From contig JASLJO010000212.1 of the NCBI GenBank assembly GCA_030152505.1, positions 1 to 16,442 of the forward strand: a stretch of DNA of 16,442 bases, written 5' to 3'. Both the position numbers and the translations under genes were made by a program. Below, piece after piece: positions 1-6,393 of the stretch (positions within the stretch are counted from its first letter, which is position 1; each line of letters begins with the position of its first letter). The notes under the pieces are model-generated. The model was given only the letters and a program-made list of their open reading frames with translations. It was not told where the DNA came from and ran no database searches. This stretch comes from Solirubrobacterales bacterium (GTDB lineage: Bacteria > Actinomycetota > Thermoleophilia > Solirubrobacterales > 70-9).

Positions 1-1
1 C

Positions 2-715
2 CGGATCGCCGGGCCCCGGTATGGCACGGCGATCGTCTCGGCGGACGGGTCCTCTGTCCGTGGGTCGCCCGGAGCCGGGGGACTGCGGGAATGGCAACGC
101 CTCCTCGTCGCCCAGGTTCTTCCGTTCGCCGCGGTCCTCCACGGACTCGAGGTCCTGCACGCGAGTGCTGTCGTGCTCGGAGGAGAGGCGGTCGCCATTC
201 TCGGGCCCTCCGGCGCCGGCAAGACGTCGCTCGCGGTCGCGCTCAGCCGACTCGGCGCTGACTTCCTCGCCGACGACGTCCTCGCGGTCTCGCCTGAAGA
301 CGGGCGGCTGCTCGGCCATCCGGGGCCCGCGATCGCCGGGATCAGCAGCGAGGAGGTCGAGCGCCTGCGGCGATGCAACGGCCTCGATCCAGAACGACTC
401 CTCGGCGAGAGCCCTCGGGAGGCGATGGTCCGCATGACCCCGTGGCCATCGCCGGTTCCGCTGACGACGATCTTCGTCCTCGAGCGCCGCGCCACGGCTC
501 CGCCGCAACCGCATTTCGAGCCCGTCGTCTCACCGACGGCGCTGCTTTCGGCGACGTTCAACCTGCTGCTCCTGGATCCGCGGCGATTGACGACGCTGCT
601 GGATGCCTGCGCCGTCGCCTCGCACGGGCGCGTCGAGCGCGTGGCGGTCGGTCCGGAGACCGATGCCTCGTCCCTCGCCCGGCAGCTCGCAACCCGGGTC
701 GGGGCCGATCGATGA
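2..715 (+). CDS. HprK-like lasso-peptide kinase (5'-truncated by window edge)
   Basis: The open frame runs off the left edge, so the start is not visible; 237 residues remain. A GTG at 173 lies inside the conserved core (the preceding in-frame residues read LHGLEVLHASAVVLGGE) and is not the start. A Walker A motif, GPSGAGKTS, sits at nt 203-229, followed by the HprK-type acidic segment FLADDVLAV. This resembles HPr kinase/phosphorylase-like proteins that serve as lasso-peptide kinases (paeninodin type, phosphorylating a C-terminal Ser) or as members of PqqD/HprK peptide cassettes. It is not the HPr kinase of sugar regulation: no HPr is nearby, and the stop overlaps the start of the lasso cyclase (ATGA, 712-715), implying translational coupling. 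Probable role: ATP-dependent phosphorylation of the precursor encoded at 2644. The family is clear; the substrate is inferred. Confidence 0.85.
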   Translation, partial: RIAGPRYGTAIVSADGSSVRGSPGAGGLREWQRLLVAQVLPFAAVLHGLEVLHASAVVLGGEAVAILGPSGAGKTSLAVALSRLGADFLADDVLAVSPEDGRLLGHPGPAIAGISSEEVERLRRCNGLDPERLLGESPREAMVRMTPWPSPVPLTTIFVLERRATAPPQPHFEPVVSPTALLSATFNLLLLDPRRLTTLLDACAVASHGRVERVAVGPETDASSLARQLATRVGADR

Positions 716-2541
716 GTCGGCAGCTGACGGGAACCTACGATCCCGCCGGCCGGGAGATCGAGAACGGTCCCCTCTGCCTCTCCTACACGGGACCCCCGGC
801 CGCCCCCGGCCCCCTTCTCTGCCTGTTCGACGGTCATCTCGACAATCCGGAGGAGATCGCGGCCGAGCTCGGCGGTGAAACCGTTGCCGCGCTCGCGGAC
901 CATATGGCTGAGAGCCTGCTGGCAGAGGGGTACCGGCGCTGGGGACCGGACCTGCCGGCGAGGATGCGCGGCGATTTCTTCCTCGTCGTCTGGGATGGAG
1001 AACGGCGCACCGGCATGATCGCCCGCGATCAGCTGGGCGTGAGGCCCGCCTATATCCAGCGGACGGGCGACGTCCTGCGTTTTTCCACTGAGCTGCAGTC
1101 GCTGCTCGACCTGCTGCCGCGACGGCCGCAACCCGACGGGGCGAGCGTCGCTCACTGGATCACGGCGAGCAGCCGGCCGGGGACGCAGACGCTCTATAAG
1201 GGGGTGCACCGCCTCGGTCCCGGCGAGATGGTGCTCCTCGACGGCCCCGCGCACCGCTTGGTGCGCTACTGGCAACCAGGCTACGAGGAGCCCCTCGATC
1301 TCCCTGCCTCCGAGTTGGCGGAGTGCATCCGTGAGGCCCTTCGCGTGGCGGTGAGCCGCCGCGTTGCCCGGGGGGCGCCGACCGCGGTCCTGCTCAGCGG
1401 CGGGCTCGACTCGTCCTCGGTCGCCGCGATGGCCGCGGAGCTGGACGGGACCGACGTCCGAGCCTGCTCCGCGACGTTCCCCGATCACCCCGCCGCCGAC
1501 GAGACCGAGCTGATCGCCGAGCTGCGCGGGAGCCTGGCGCTGCGCGGGCCGGTCGCCGAGGTGGGGGCCGGCGGTCTGCTCGGCAGCGCCGTCGAGTACC
1601 TCGCCGCCTGGGGCGCCCCCCTGCTGGGCTGGGGAGACTTTTGGACCCTGCCCCTGATGCGGGCCGCGGCGCGGGAAGGGGCGACTCACGTGCTCGGGGG
1701 CGACGGCGGAGACGAGCTCTTCGGGCCGCGGCAGAATCTGATCGCCGACACGCTCCGGGGCGGACACCCGCTGCGTGCGATCTCCCTCGCTGGAGACCTT
1801 CCGGGCGCGGGCCCCCATGTACCCCGCCGGCAGGTCGCCTCGCTGCTCTTCTCGCAACTGCTGACCGCACTGCCGCGGTCGCCGCACCGGCGCCTCGAAG
1901 AGCGGCTCGAGGAGCGCAGGCAGCCTCGCTGGCTCCGCCAGAGCGCCAGGCGGGACCTCGCCGAGTCCGATGACCTGCTGGCCTGGAAGCGATTGCCGGG
2001 TCCGCTCTGGTGGGCGGAGGTCGCCGACGGCATCGCCAACGGGTTGGACCAGGCGGGGGTCTTCGAGCACCAGAGTCGGCGCGCCGTCCTCGCCGGGCTC
2101 GAGGCACGCCATCCGCTGCTCGACCTCGACCTGGTGACCCTCTGCCTGCGTCAACCGCCGGCGGCGACCCTCGACCGTCGCTTCAACCGCCCGGTCCTGC
2201 GGCAGAGCGTCGCCGGGCTGGTCCCCGACTCGGTGCGGCTGCGGCCGGCGAAGGCCCGGTTCGAGTCGCTCGTCGTCAGCTGCCTCACCGGGCCTGACAT
2301 GCCCGCCGTCCGAGCCCTCCTGCTCGACCCCGGGGCCGAGATCCGCGCTTTCACCGACCAGGTGGAGATGCGGCGGCAGTTGTTCGAAGGGTATGGCGGA
2401 GTCGCCTTCGGCTCGTTCCGCTGGATGTGGTTCGTGTGGCGGCTGGTCACGGCGGAGCTGTGGCTCCGATTCGAGCGGTCGCCGCACACCGAACCATCGC
2501 AAATCGCCATGAGAAGCCTGCCTCAGGCGACGATCGCCTGA
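712..2541 (+). CDS. Lasso-peptide macrolactam cyclase (asparagine synthetase B-like)
   Basis: 609 residues from the ATG that overlaps the kinase stop; the longer frame from 373 is only the shadow of the kinase gene. The N-terminal half is a class II glutaminase-like domain (FDGHLDNPEEI at 39-49, RDQLGVRPAYI at 105-115). It begins Met-Ser-Arg and so lacks the catalytic Cys2 of true asparagine synthetase, as expected for lasso cyclases, which need no ammonia. The C-terminal half is the ATP-pyrophosphatase synthetase domain with the PPi loop SGGLDSS (229-235) and GGDGGDELFG (329-338). In this family the enzyme adenylates the side-chain carboxylate of Asp/Glu in the core and closes the ring on the core N-terminus. 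The lasso precursor lies 102 nt downstream and a kinase immediately upstream, which supports this over amino-acid metabolism. The stop is followed after 1 nt by a terminator-like hairpin. Confidence 0.92.
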   Translation: MSRQLTGTYDPAGREIENGPLCLSYTGPPAAPGPLLCLFDGHLDNPEEIAAELGGETVAALADHMAESLLAEGYRRWGPDLPARMRGDFFLVVWDGERRTGMIARDQLGVRPAYIQRTGDVLRFSTELQSLLDLLPRRPQPDGASVAHWITASSRPGTQTLYKGVHRLGPGEMVLLDGPAHRLVRYWQPGYEEPLDLPASELAECIREALRVAVSRRVARGAPTAVLLSGGLDSSSVAAMAAELDGTDVRACSATFPDHPAADETELIAELRGSLALRGPVAEVGAGGLLGSAVEYLAAWGAPLLGWGDFWTLPLMRAAAREGATHVLGGDGGDELFGPRQNLIADTLRGGHPLRAISLAGDLPGAGPHVPRRQVASLLFSQLLTALPRSPHRRLEERLEERRQPRWLRQSARRDLAESDDLLAWKRLPGPLWWAEVADGIANGLDQAGVFEHQSRRAVLAGLEARHPLLDLDLVTLCLRQPPAATLDRRFNRPVLRQSVAGLVPDSVRLRPAKARFESLVVSCLTGPDMPAVRALLLDPGAEIRAFTDQVEMRRQLFEGYGGVAFGSFRWMWFVWRLVTAELWLRFERSPHTEPSQIAMRSLPQATIA

Positions 2542-2542
2542 C

Positions 2543-2561
2543 AGTTGCCTGCAACTTTTTT
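2543..2561 (+). terminator. Terminator-like hairpin between cyclase and precursor
   Basis: AGTTG-CCTG-CAACT (2543-2556) forms a 5-bp stem with a 4-nt loop and is followed by TTTTT (2557-2561), one nucleotide after the cyclase stop. The stem is short, so it may attenuate rather than fully stop transcription. It would partly separate expression of the enzymes from that of the precursor peptide. Confidence 0.45.
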
Positions 2562-2566
2562 CAATC

Positions 2567-2595
2567 TTGACCTTATGAGCCAGAGCATCGAAGAT
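2567..2595 (+). promoter_or_regulatory. Possible promoter for the precursor gene
   Basis: TTGACC at 2567-2572 matches five of six bases of the -35 consensus. GAAGAT at 2590-2595 lies 17 nt downstream but is a poor -10. The stretch is unusually AT-rich for this locus and follows a terminator-like hairpin, so an independent start for the precursor is plausible. The call rests only on motif resemblance. Confidence 0.25.
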
Positions 2596-2606
2596 CCACA
2601 CAACTT

Positions 2607-2634
2607 GATTGAGAGATCTCAATCGGAAAAGGAG
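2607..2634 (+). promoter_or_regulatory. Inverted repeat abutting the precursor ribosome binding site
   Basis: GATTGAGA (2607-2614), GA, then TCTCAATC (2617-2624) is a perfect 8-bp dyad ending 2 nt before the strong Shine-Dalgarno AAAAGGAG (2627-2634). The ATG at 2644 follows 9 nt later. The dyad could be a protein operator or an RNA stem that controls access to the ribosome site. The ribosome binding site itself decides the precursor start. Confidence 0.5.
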
Positions 2635-2643
2635 TTTGCCCTG

Positions 2644-2823
2644 ATGAATCAAGGTGCCATAACGGCCTACCAGACGCCCACCGTCGTCGACTACGGGGAT
2701 CTGCAGGAACTGACTGCTGCATGCCTCGGTGGTAGCGGCGGAGACGCAGGCTATGCCGGGCACGTCGGCGGTTACACCGTCGGTCCGAGCAATCCTGCGG
2801 CGGGCTGTAAATCGAACCCGTAG
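2644..2823 (+). CDS. Lasso peptide precursor
   Basis: 59 residues. The ATG at 2644 is chosen because AAAAGGAG lies 9 nt upstream; the earlier in-frame ATG (2575) and TTG (2545) have no ribosome site. The leader carries the RRE-binding signature Tyr9-x-x-Pro12 ... Gly18 ... Leu23-Thr24. The conserved Thr at core position -2 sets cleavage after Ala25. The core then begins ACLGGSGGD, so the alpha-amine of Ala1 and the Asp9 side chain would form a 9-residue ring. The core has 34 residues, longer than the usual roughly 15-26, and is rich in Gly/Ala. It has one Cys in the ring (Cys2) and one near the end of the tail (Cys30), which would permit a ring-tail disulfide (class III-like). It ends CKSNP, with an earlier PSNP in the tail. 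The precursor follows the cyclase rather than leading the operon. Identity as a lasso precursor is firm; cleavage, ring and disulfide are predicted. Confidence 0.9.
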   Translation: MNQGAITAYQTPTVVDYGDLQELTAACLGGSGGDAGYAGHVGGYTVGPSNPAAGCKSNP

Positions 2824-2866
2824 CAGCAGCTCGGGTTCGAGCTTCACAGTAAGTACCAAGCAACCT

Positions 2867-2910
2867 GCACGACCGGCGATCAGGGCATCGCCGGTCGTGT
2901 GTGCTTTCTC
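2867..2910 (+). terminator. Strong hairpin downstream of the lasso precursor
   Basis: A 13-bp perfect stem, CACGACCGGCGAT (2868-2880) with ATCGCCGGTCGTG (2887-2899), closes on a 6-nt loop (CAGGGC), with a further G-U pair at the base. It is followed by a pyrimidine-rich but weak T tract (2904-2910). It lies 44 nt after the precursor stop and most likely ends the lasso transcript or protects its 3' end. Confidence 0.7.
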
Positions 2911-2950
2911 TCACTCGTCACATGCGACGAGTGACGTTTGCGAGTGATGT
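2911..2950. repeat. CGAGTGA repeats and 9-bp dyad upstream of the LuxR-type gene
   Basis: TCACTCGTC (2911-2919) and GACGAGTGA (2926-2934) form a perfect 9-bp inverted repeat with a 6-nt spacer. The right arm continues as CGAGTGACGT (2928-2937) and recurs as CGAGTGATGT (2941-2950), a direct repeat with 9 of 10 bases identical. There are thus three copies of the 7-mer CGAGTGA, one inverted, within 40 nt. The arrangement looks like an operator. It sits about 90 nt before the LuxR-type gene, making autoregulation a natural but unproven reading. A second terminator stem is an alternative. Confidence 0.5.
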
Positions 2951-2983
2951 CAACGTCTCGTCTTCGGCGCGCGTAAGTGTCAC

Positions 2984-2998
2984 TAGTTAAAATATAGG
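2984..2998 (+). promoter_or_regulatory. AT-rich -10-like region before the LuxR-type gene
   Basis: An isolated AT-rich patch around TTAAAATATAG (2987-2997) lies 45-55 nt upstream of the ATG at 3042 in an otherwise very GC-rich region. TAAAAT at 2988-2993 fits a TANNNT -10. No convincing -35 is visible. The rest of the 218-nt gap (2824-3041) contains the hairpin and repeats listed separately and no credible gene. Confidence 0.35.
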
Positions 2999-3041
2999 TA
3001 CAGCCCAAAAGAATCGGGGGCGTGACCGCGTTGGCCGCGGC

Positions 3042-3740
3042 ATGACGAGCACGATCGAGAGCGTCGCCCCCCCGCTTTTGTCGCTGGCGTCCCCGGATGC
3101 GTCGGCGGCGGTGGTGGTCGGGCCCGGATCGCAGGCGTATGCCGTTGCCGAGATCCTCCAGAGCAATGGATGCGAGGTCGCCATCCACGATGAGGTCGGC
3201 GATCTCGCCATGGACGAGAGGGACTTCGCGCTGGTCGTCCTCGTCGAAGGAAAGCTCGTCGAGGCCGTGCGTGACCTGAAGCTGCTCGGCCCCAGCGAGG
3301 AGCGCCCACCGACGATCGTCGTATGCGAAGCGATCAAGCCGGGGGAAGTGCGACTCGCTCTGAGCGCGGGGACGACGGGAGTGGTGCTTGCGGGTTCACT
3401 CGCGTCGAGCCTCGTCCCGTGCGTCGCCGCGGTGGTGGCCGGGCAGGTCTGCGTGCCGATGTCACAGGCCCGGCAGGTGGACGCAGCCTCTCTGTCCCCC
3501 CGGGAGAAGCAGATCCTCGGCCTCGTCGTGATGGGATACATGAACGCCGAGATCGCCGATCGCCTCGTCGTCGCCGAAAGCACGGTCAAGAGCCACCTCT
3601 CTTCGGCATTCTCGAAACTCGGAGTCAGGTCGCGGCACGAGGCCGTGGACCTGATCCTCGATTCCGAGCGCGGACTGGGCATGGGAATCCTCAGCCTGGG
3701 CGGCGAGCCGATCGAGGCGGTCGAGAGCGCATCTGGATGA
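3042..3740 (+). CDS. LuxR/NarL-type transcriptional regulator with degenerate receiver domain
   Basis: 232 residues from ATG 3042; the ribosome site is weak. The C-terminus (about 151-207) is a standard LuxR helix-turn-helix: LSPREKQILG, then GYMNAEIADRL, then STVKSHLSSAFSKLGV. The N-terminal 130 residues look like a response-regulator fold (hydrophobic strand AAVVVG; the segment DFALVVLVEG where the phosphoacceptor loop should be). The aspartate expected in that loop is not visible, so it is probably a pseudo-receiver not controlled by a histidine kinase; none is present in the window. The gene overlaps the sugar transferase by ATGA (3737-3740), so the two are co-translated, and it probably controls polysaccharide genes. 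The repeat cluster at 2911-2950 is a candidate binding site. The LuxR-type HTH call is firm; the target genes are inferred. Confidence 0.88.
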   Translation: MTSTIESVAPPLLSLASPDASAAVVVGPGSQAYAVAEILQSNGCEVAIHDEVGDLAMDERDFALVVLVEGKLVEAVRDLKLLGPSEERPPTIVVCEAIKPGEVRLALSAGTTGVVLAGSLASSLVPCVAAVVAGQVCVPMSQARQVDAASLSPREKQILGLVVMGYMNAEIADRLVVAESTVKSHLSSAFSKLGVRSRHEAVDLILDSERGLGMGILSLGGEPIEAVESASG

Positions 3741-5254
3741 CCGGTCAACTCGGCACGCGCAGCGAGCTGCAAGCAGCGCCGTCCGAGCCGGATTCCGATT
3801 ACACGGTCGCTCAGCGCAGCTGGTTGAAGCTGCCGTCGCTCGAGGACGCTGCGCAGGCGACCGACGCTCGTGGGACGGGCTTTCACTTCGGCGACCAGCT
3901 GATCCGCCGCTCCCTCCTGGTCGCGGACGTCGTCGCCTTCTCACTGACGATCGTGGTGATCTCCCTTGTCTCGGGCCGGCCGCTGCAGGTGACGTGGGTC
4001 GGAGTGTTCGGCCTGCTCGCGCTCTGCCTCGGCGCCAAGGTCTTCGGCCTCTACGACCGCGATGAGGCGTTGTTGCGCAAGACGACGCTGGACGAGGCGC
4101 CCAAGCTCTTCCAGGTGGCGACACTGGGCGCTCTCTGCACCTGGCTTGCGGGCGGGTTCGTGGTCGCCGGCTCGACGCTGAGTCGCGGTGAGGCGCTGCT
4201 GCTCTGGTCGCTGCTCAGCATCTTCCTCGTCATCGCCCGCGCCACGGCGCGCCTGCTTGCGCTCCGGGCCGCACCCTCCGAACGCTGCCTCTTCATCGGC
4301 GACAGCAGCGCCGTGAAGACCATTCGCGCCAAGTTCGCCGATCACCATGGCATCAAAGCGCAGTTGGTGGCGCATCTCGACCCCGGCGACGTCGCGGAAT
4401 GGTCGGCTGACGCGCTCTCGGCACCACGGCTGTCCGAGGTCCACGAGCTGGCGCGCTCGCTCGACATCCAGCGGGCGATCATCGCCTCCGACTGTGTCGA
4501 TTCGGACGAGATGCCGGACCTGATCTGCACCCTGAAGGCAGTGGGGGTGAAGGTCAGCGTGCTGCCCCGCCTACTCGAGGTGGTCGGCTCCTCGGTCGAG
4601 TTCGACGACCTCCATGGAGTCACGGTGATGGGAGTGAAACGCTTCGCGCTCACCCGCTCCTCGACTCGGGTGAAGCGAGGGGCCGACCTGGTGGCGACGG
4701 TGATCGGGCTGGTCGCGGTGGCACCCCTGTTCGCCGCCATCTCGATCGCGATCAAGCTCGACAGCCGCGGCCCGGTGTTCTTCCGACAGCGGCGGGTGGG
4801 CCGGCACGGTGAGCACTTCGAGGTTCTCAAGTTCCGCACCATGGTCGACGGCGCCGACGCGATGAAGGAGTCCCTGCGCGACCGCAACGAAGCGCAGGAC
4901 GGCCTTTTCAAGATCGCCGACGACCCGCGCATCACCCGCGTCGGCCGCCTCCTGCGCCAAACGGCCCTCGACGAGCTCCCTCAGCTGATCAACATCCTCA
5001 AGGGGGAGATGAGCCTGGTCGGGCCGCGCCCTCTGGTGATCGACGAGGACGAGCGCGTCACCGGCTGGTATCGCAGGCGGCTCGAGTTGACGCCCGGCAT
5101 GACCGGACCGTGGCAGATCCTCGGGCCCGCCCGCGTGCCGCTGCGCGAAATGGGGGCGATCGACTACCTGTACGTGGCGAACTGGTCGCTGTGGGGTGAC
5201 CTCAAGATCCTCTTGCGGACCGTCCCCCACGTGCTGGCCCGGCGCGGGCTCTGA
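3737..5254 (+). CDS. Polyprenyl-phosphate hexose-1-phosphate transferase (initiating sugar transferase)
   Basis: 505 residues, starting at the ATG that overlaps the regulator stop; the longer frame from 3323 is a shadow of the regulator. The N-terminal part has hydrophobic segments at roughly 59-79, 86-105, 126-146 and 151-170 and a Rossmann-like middle domain (about 180-295), as in the WbaP/CpsE-type long family. The C-terminal catalytic domain follows a further TM segment (about 317-339). It shows SRGPVFFRQRRVGRHG (343-358), FEVLKFRTM (361-369), the acidic pair in LDELPQLINILKG (411-423), SLVGPRPL (426-433) and LTPGMTGPWQ (451-460). This enzyme type moves a sugar-1-phosphate from a nucleotide sugar onto undecaprenyl phosphate at the inner membrane face, the first step of repeat-unit assembly. 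The glycosyltransferases, flippase and ligase at 8094-16442 would act downstream. The sugar cannot be told from sequence. Confidence 0.93.
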   Translation: MTGQLGTRSELQAAPSEPDSDYTVAQRSWLKLPSLEDAAQATDARGTGFHFGDQLIRRSLLVADVVAFSLTIVVISLVSGRPLQVTWVGVFGLLALCLGAKVFGLYDRDEALLRKTTLDEAPKLFQVATLGALCTWLAGGFVVAGSTLSRGEALLLWSLLSIFLVIARATARLLALRAAPSERCLFIGDSSAVKTIRAKFADHHGIKAQLVAHLDPGDVAEWSADALSAPRLSEVHELARSLDIQRAIIASDCVDSDEMPDLICTLKAVGVKVSVLPRLLEVVGSSVEFDDLHGVTVMGVKRFALTRSSTRVKRGADLVATVIGLVAVAPLFAAISIAIKLDSRGPVFFRQRRVGRHGEHFEVLKFRTMVDGADAMKESLRDRNEAQDGLFKIADDPRITRVGRLLRQTALDELPQLINILKGEMSLVGPRPLVIDEDERVTGWYRRRLELTPGMTGPWQILGPARVPLREMGAIDYLYVANWSLWGDLKILLRTVPHVLARRGL

Positions 5255-5382
5255 GATGAGCGCCGCAAGGCCTCTTCCGCGTCGCTGTGCGCGGCCATCC
5301 GACAGGCGGCGAGGACGACTGTCAGCGCGAGAAGCCAGAAGGCCCCGATCAGCAGGAGAACCACGGTCATCGGATCGAACAT
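5164..5382 (-). CDS. Small single-TM protein, antisense to the sugar transferase 3' end
   Basis: 72 residues on the minus strand. Residues 5-27 form one clear membrane segment (MTVVLLLIGAFWLLALTVVL), followed by a hydrophilic Arg/Ser-rich tail. The ribosome site is excellent: read on the minus strand, ACGGAGGCGAGG precedes ATG 5382 by 5-10 nt, better than most genes here. The last 91 nt overlap the sugar transferase, so the tail sequence is constrained by the opposite frame and may be unimportant. The gene is not shared in direction with its neighbours and starts 21 nt from the divergent aldo/keto reductase. I recognise no family. The alternative is a chance open frame, though a hydrophobic helix coupled to a strong ribosome site argues against it. 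Confidence 0.5.
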   Translation of the reverse strand: MFDPMTVVLLLIGAFWLLALTVVLAACRMAAHSDAEEALRRSSQSPRRASTWGTVRKRILRSPHSDQFATYR

Positions 5383-5403
5383 GGAAACCTCGCCTCCGTA
5401 GCG

Positions 5404-6393
5404 ATGTCTAACACTCCCTCACGTATCGGACGTGGCGCAGGGTCGCTTGAGCGCGGCGTCCCCGGGACGCGACTCGGGTTCGGCTGCGCCGGGTTGATGC
5501 GCCTGCCTTCGCGCCGTCGGCGACAGCAGCTACTGGGCGAGGCCTTCGAGCAGGGCATCGCCCACTTCGACACCGCCCGCATGTACGGGCTCGGCATGGC
5601 GGAGGCAGAGCTCGGGCGCTTCGCGCGGGGTCGCAGGGACGAGATCACCATCGCCACCAAGTTCGGGATCGAGCCCGGCGCTCCTCGTCTCGCACGATTG
5701 CAGGCGCCGGCGCGTGCGGCCGTCGCCCGGGTGCCCGCGCTGCGGGCCGCGCTCAAGCGGGGAGGCGGACGTCCCCGCGAGCCGCGGCGCTACGACGCCC
5801 CCGCCGCCCGGAGGAGCCTCGAGACGAGCCTGCGGGAGCTGGGGACCGACCACGTCGACTGCTTCTTCGTCCACGATCCCGCCCCGGGAGACCTGGTCGA
5901 CCTGGAGGGTCTCGCGGAGCTGTGCGGCGAACTCGAGCAGAGAGGGTTGGTTCGCGCCTGGGGCATTTCCGGAGATCCGGATCCGTGCGTCCCATTGGCC
6001 GCCGCCGTCGACGTGCTCCAGGTCCGCGATGAGATCTTCGCGCCGACTCACCCCGGTGCGGCGATCGCTCCGCGCACGATCAGCTTCGGCGTGCTCGGCC
6101 GGCCCCTGGCGAGGATCCAGGGGCACCTCGCCTCCTCCCCGGAGCGCCGCGCGCGCTGGCAGTCGGAGGTGGGGCGCGATTGCGGTCGCCCCGAGGCGCT
6201 GGCCTCGTTGCTCCTGCAGGACGCGCTCGAGCGCAACCGCGAGGGGACGGTGTTGTTCGCGACCACCCGGCGCGAGCGGATCGGGCCCGCGATCGCCGCC
6301 GCGGAAGCGGTCTCCCGCGACGAGGCGGCGCTGCGGGCCTTTCGGGCCCGTGTCCTCGAGGAGCTCGGCGGGAAGGAGCCTGCCCTTGCCTGA
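5404..6393 (+). CDS. Aldo/keto reductase family oxidoreductase
   Basis: 329 residues from ATG 5404. The frame is open from GTG 5287, but the extra residues are hydrophilic, match no family N-terminus and lie over the antisense small gene. Even so, 5404 has no visible ribosome site. The family tetrad is visible: Asp56 and Tyr61 in HFDTARMYG, Lys86 in IATKFG and His157 in VDCFFVHDP. The N-terminus has the strand RLGFGCAGL. The enzyme should reduce a carbonyl, or oxidise an alcohol, with NAD(P)H; an Arg/Pro-rich insert lies at about 95-135. Its stop overlaps the TTG start of the GMC oxidoreductase by 8 nt, so the two probably act on the same substrate, perhaps a sugar or aglycone of the polysaccharide. 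The substrate is unknown. Confidence 0.85.
   Translation: MSNTPSRIGRGAGSLERGVPGTRLGFGCAGLMRLPSRRRRQQLLGEAFEQGIAHFDTARMYGLGMAEAELGRFARGRRDEITIATKFGIEPGAPRLARLQAPARAAVARVPALRAALKRGGGRPREPRRYDAPAARRSLETSLRELGTDHVDCFFVHDPAPGDLVDLEGLAELCGELEQRGLVRAWGISGDPDPCVPLAAAVDVLQVRDEIFAPTHPGAAIAPRTISFGVLGRPLARIQGHLASSPERRARWQSEVGRDCGRPEALASLLLQDALERNREGTVLFATTRRERIGPAIAAAEAVSRDEAALRAFRARVLEELGGKEPALA

Noticed and set aside
373..711. N-terminal extension of the lasso cyclase frame
   Set aside because: It lies wholly over the kinase gene in another frame, is Arg/Pro-rich with no family similarity, and the ATG at 712 gives a normal cyclase N-terminus.
2545..2643. Longer lasso precursor starting at TTG 2545 or ATG 2575
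   Set aside because: Neither start has a ribosome site, and the extension lies over the hairpin, promoter-like and dyad elements; ATG 2644 has AAAAGGAG at ideal spacing and gives a normal leader length.
3323..3736. N-terminal extension of the sugar transferase
   Set aside because: It is a shadow of the regulator gene; the ATGA overlap at 3737 gives a family-like N-terminus.
5287..5403. Longer aldo/keto reductase from GTG 5287
   Set aside because: The extra residues are hydrophilic and unlike the family; they are the complement of the small antisense membrane-protein gene.
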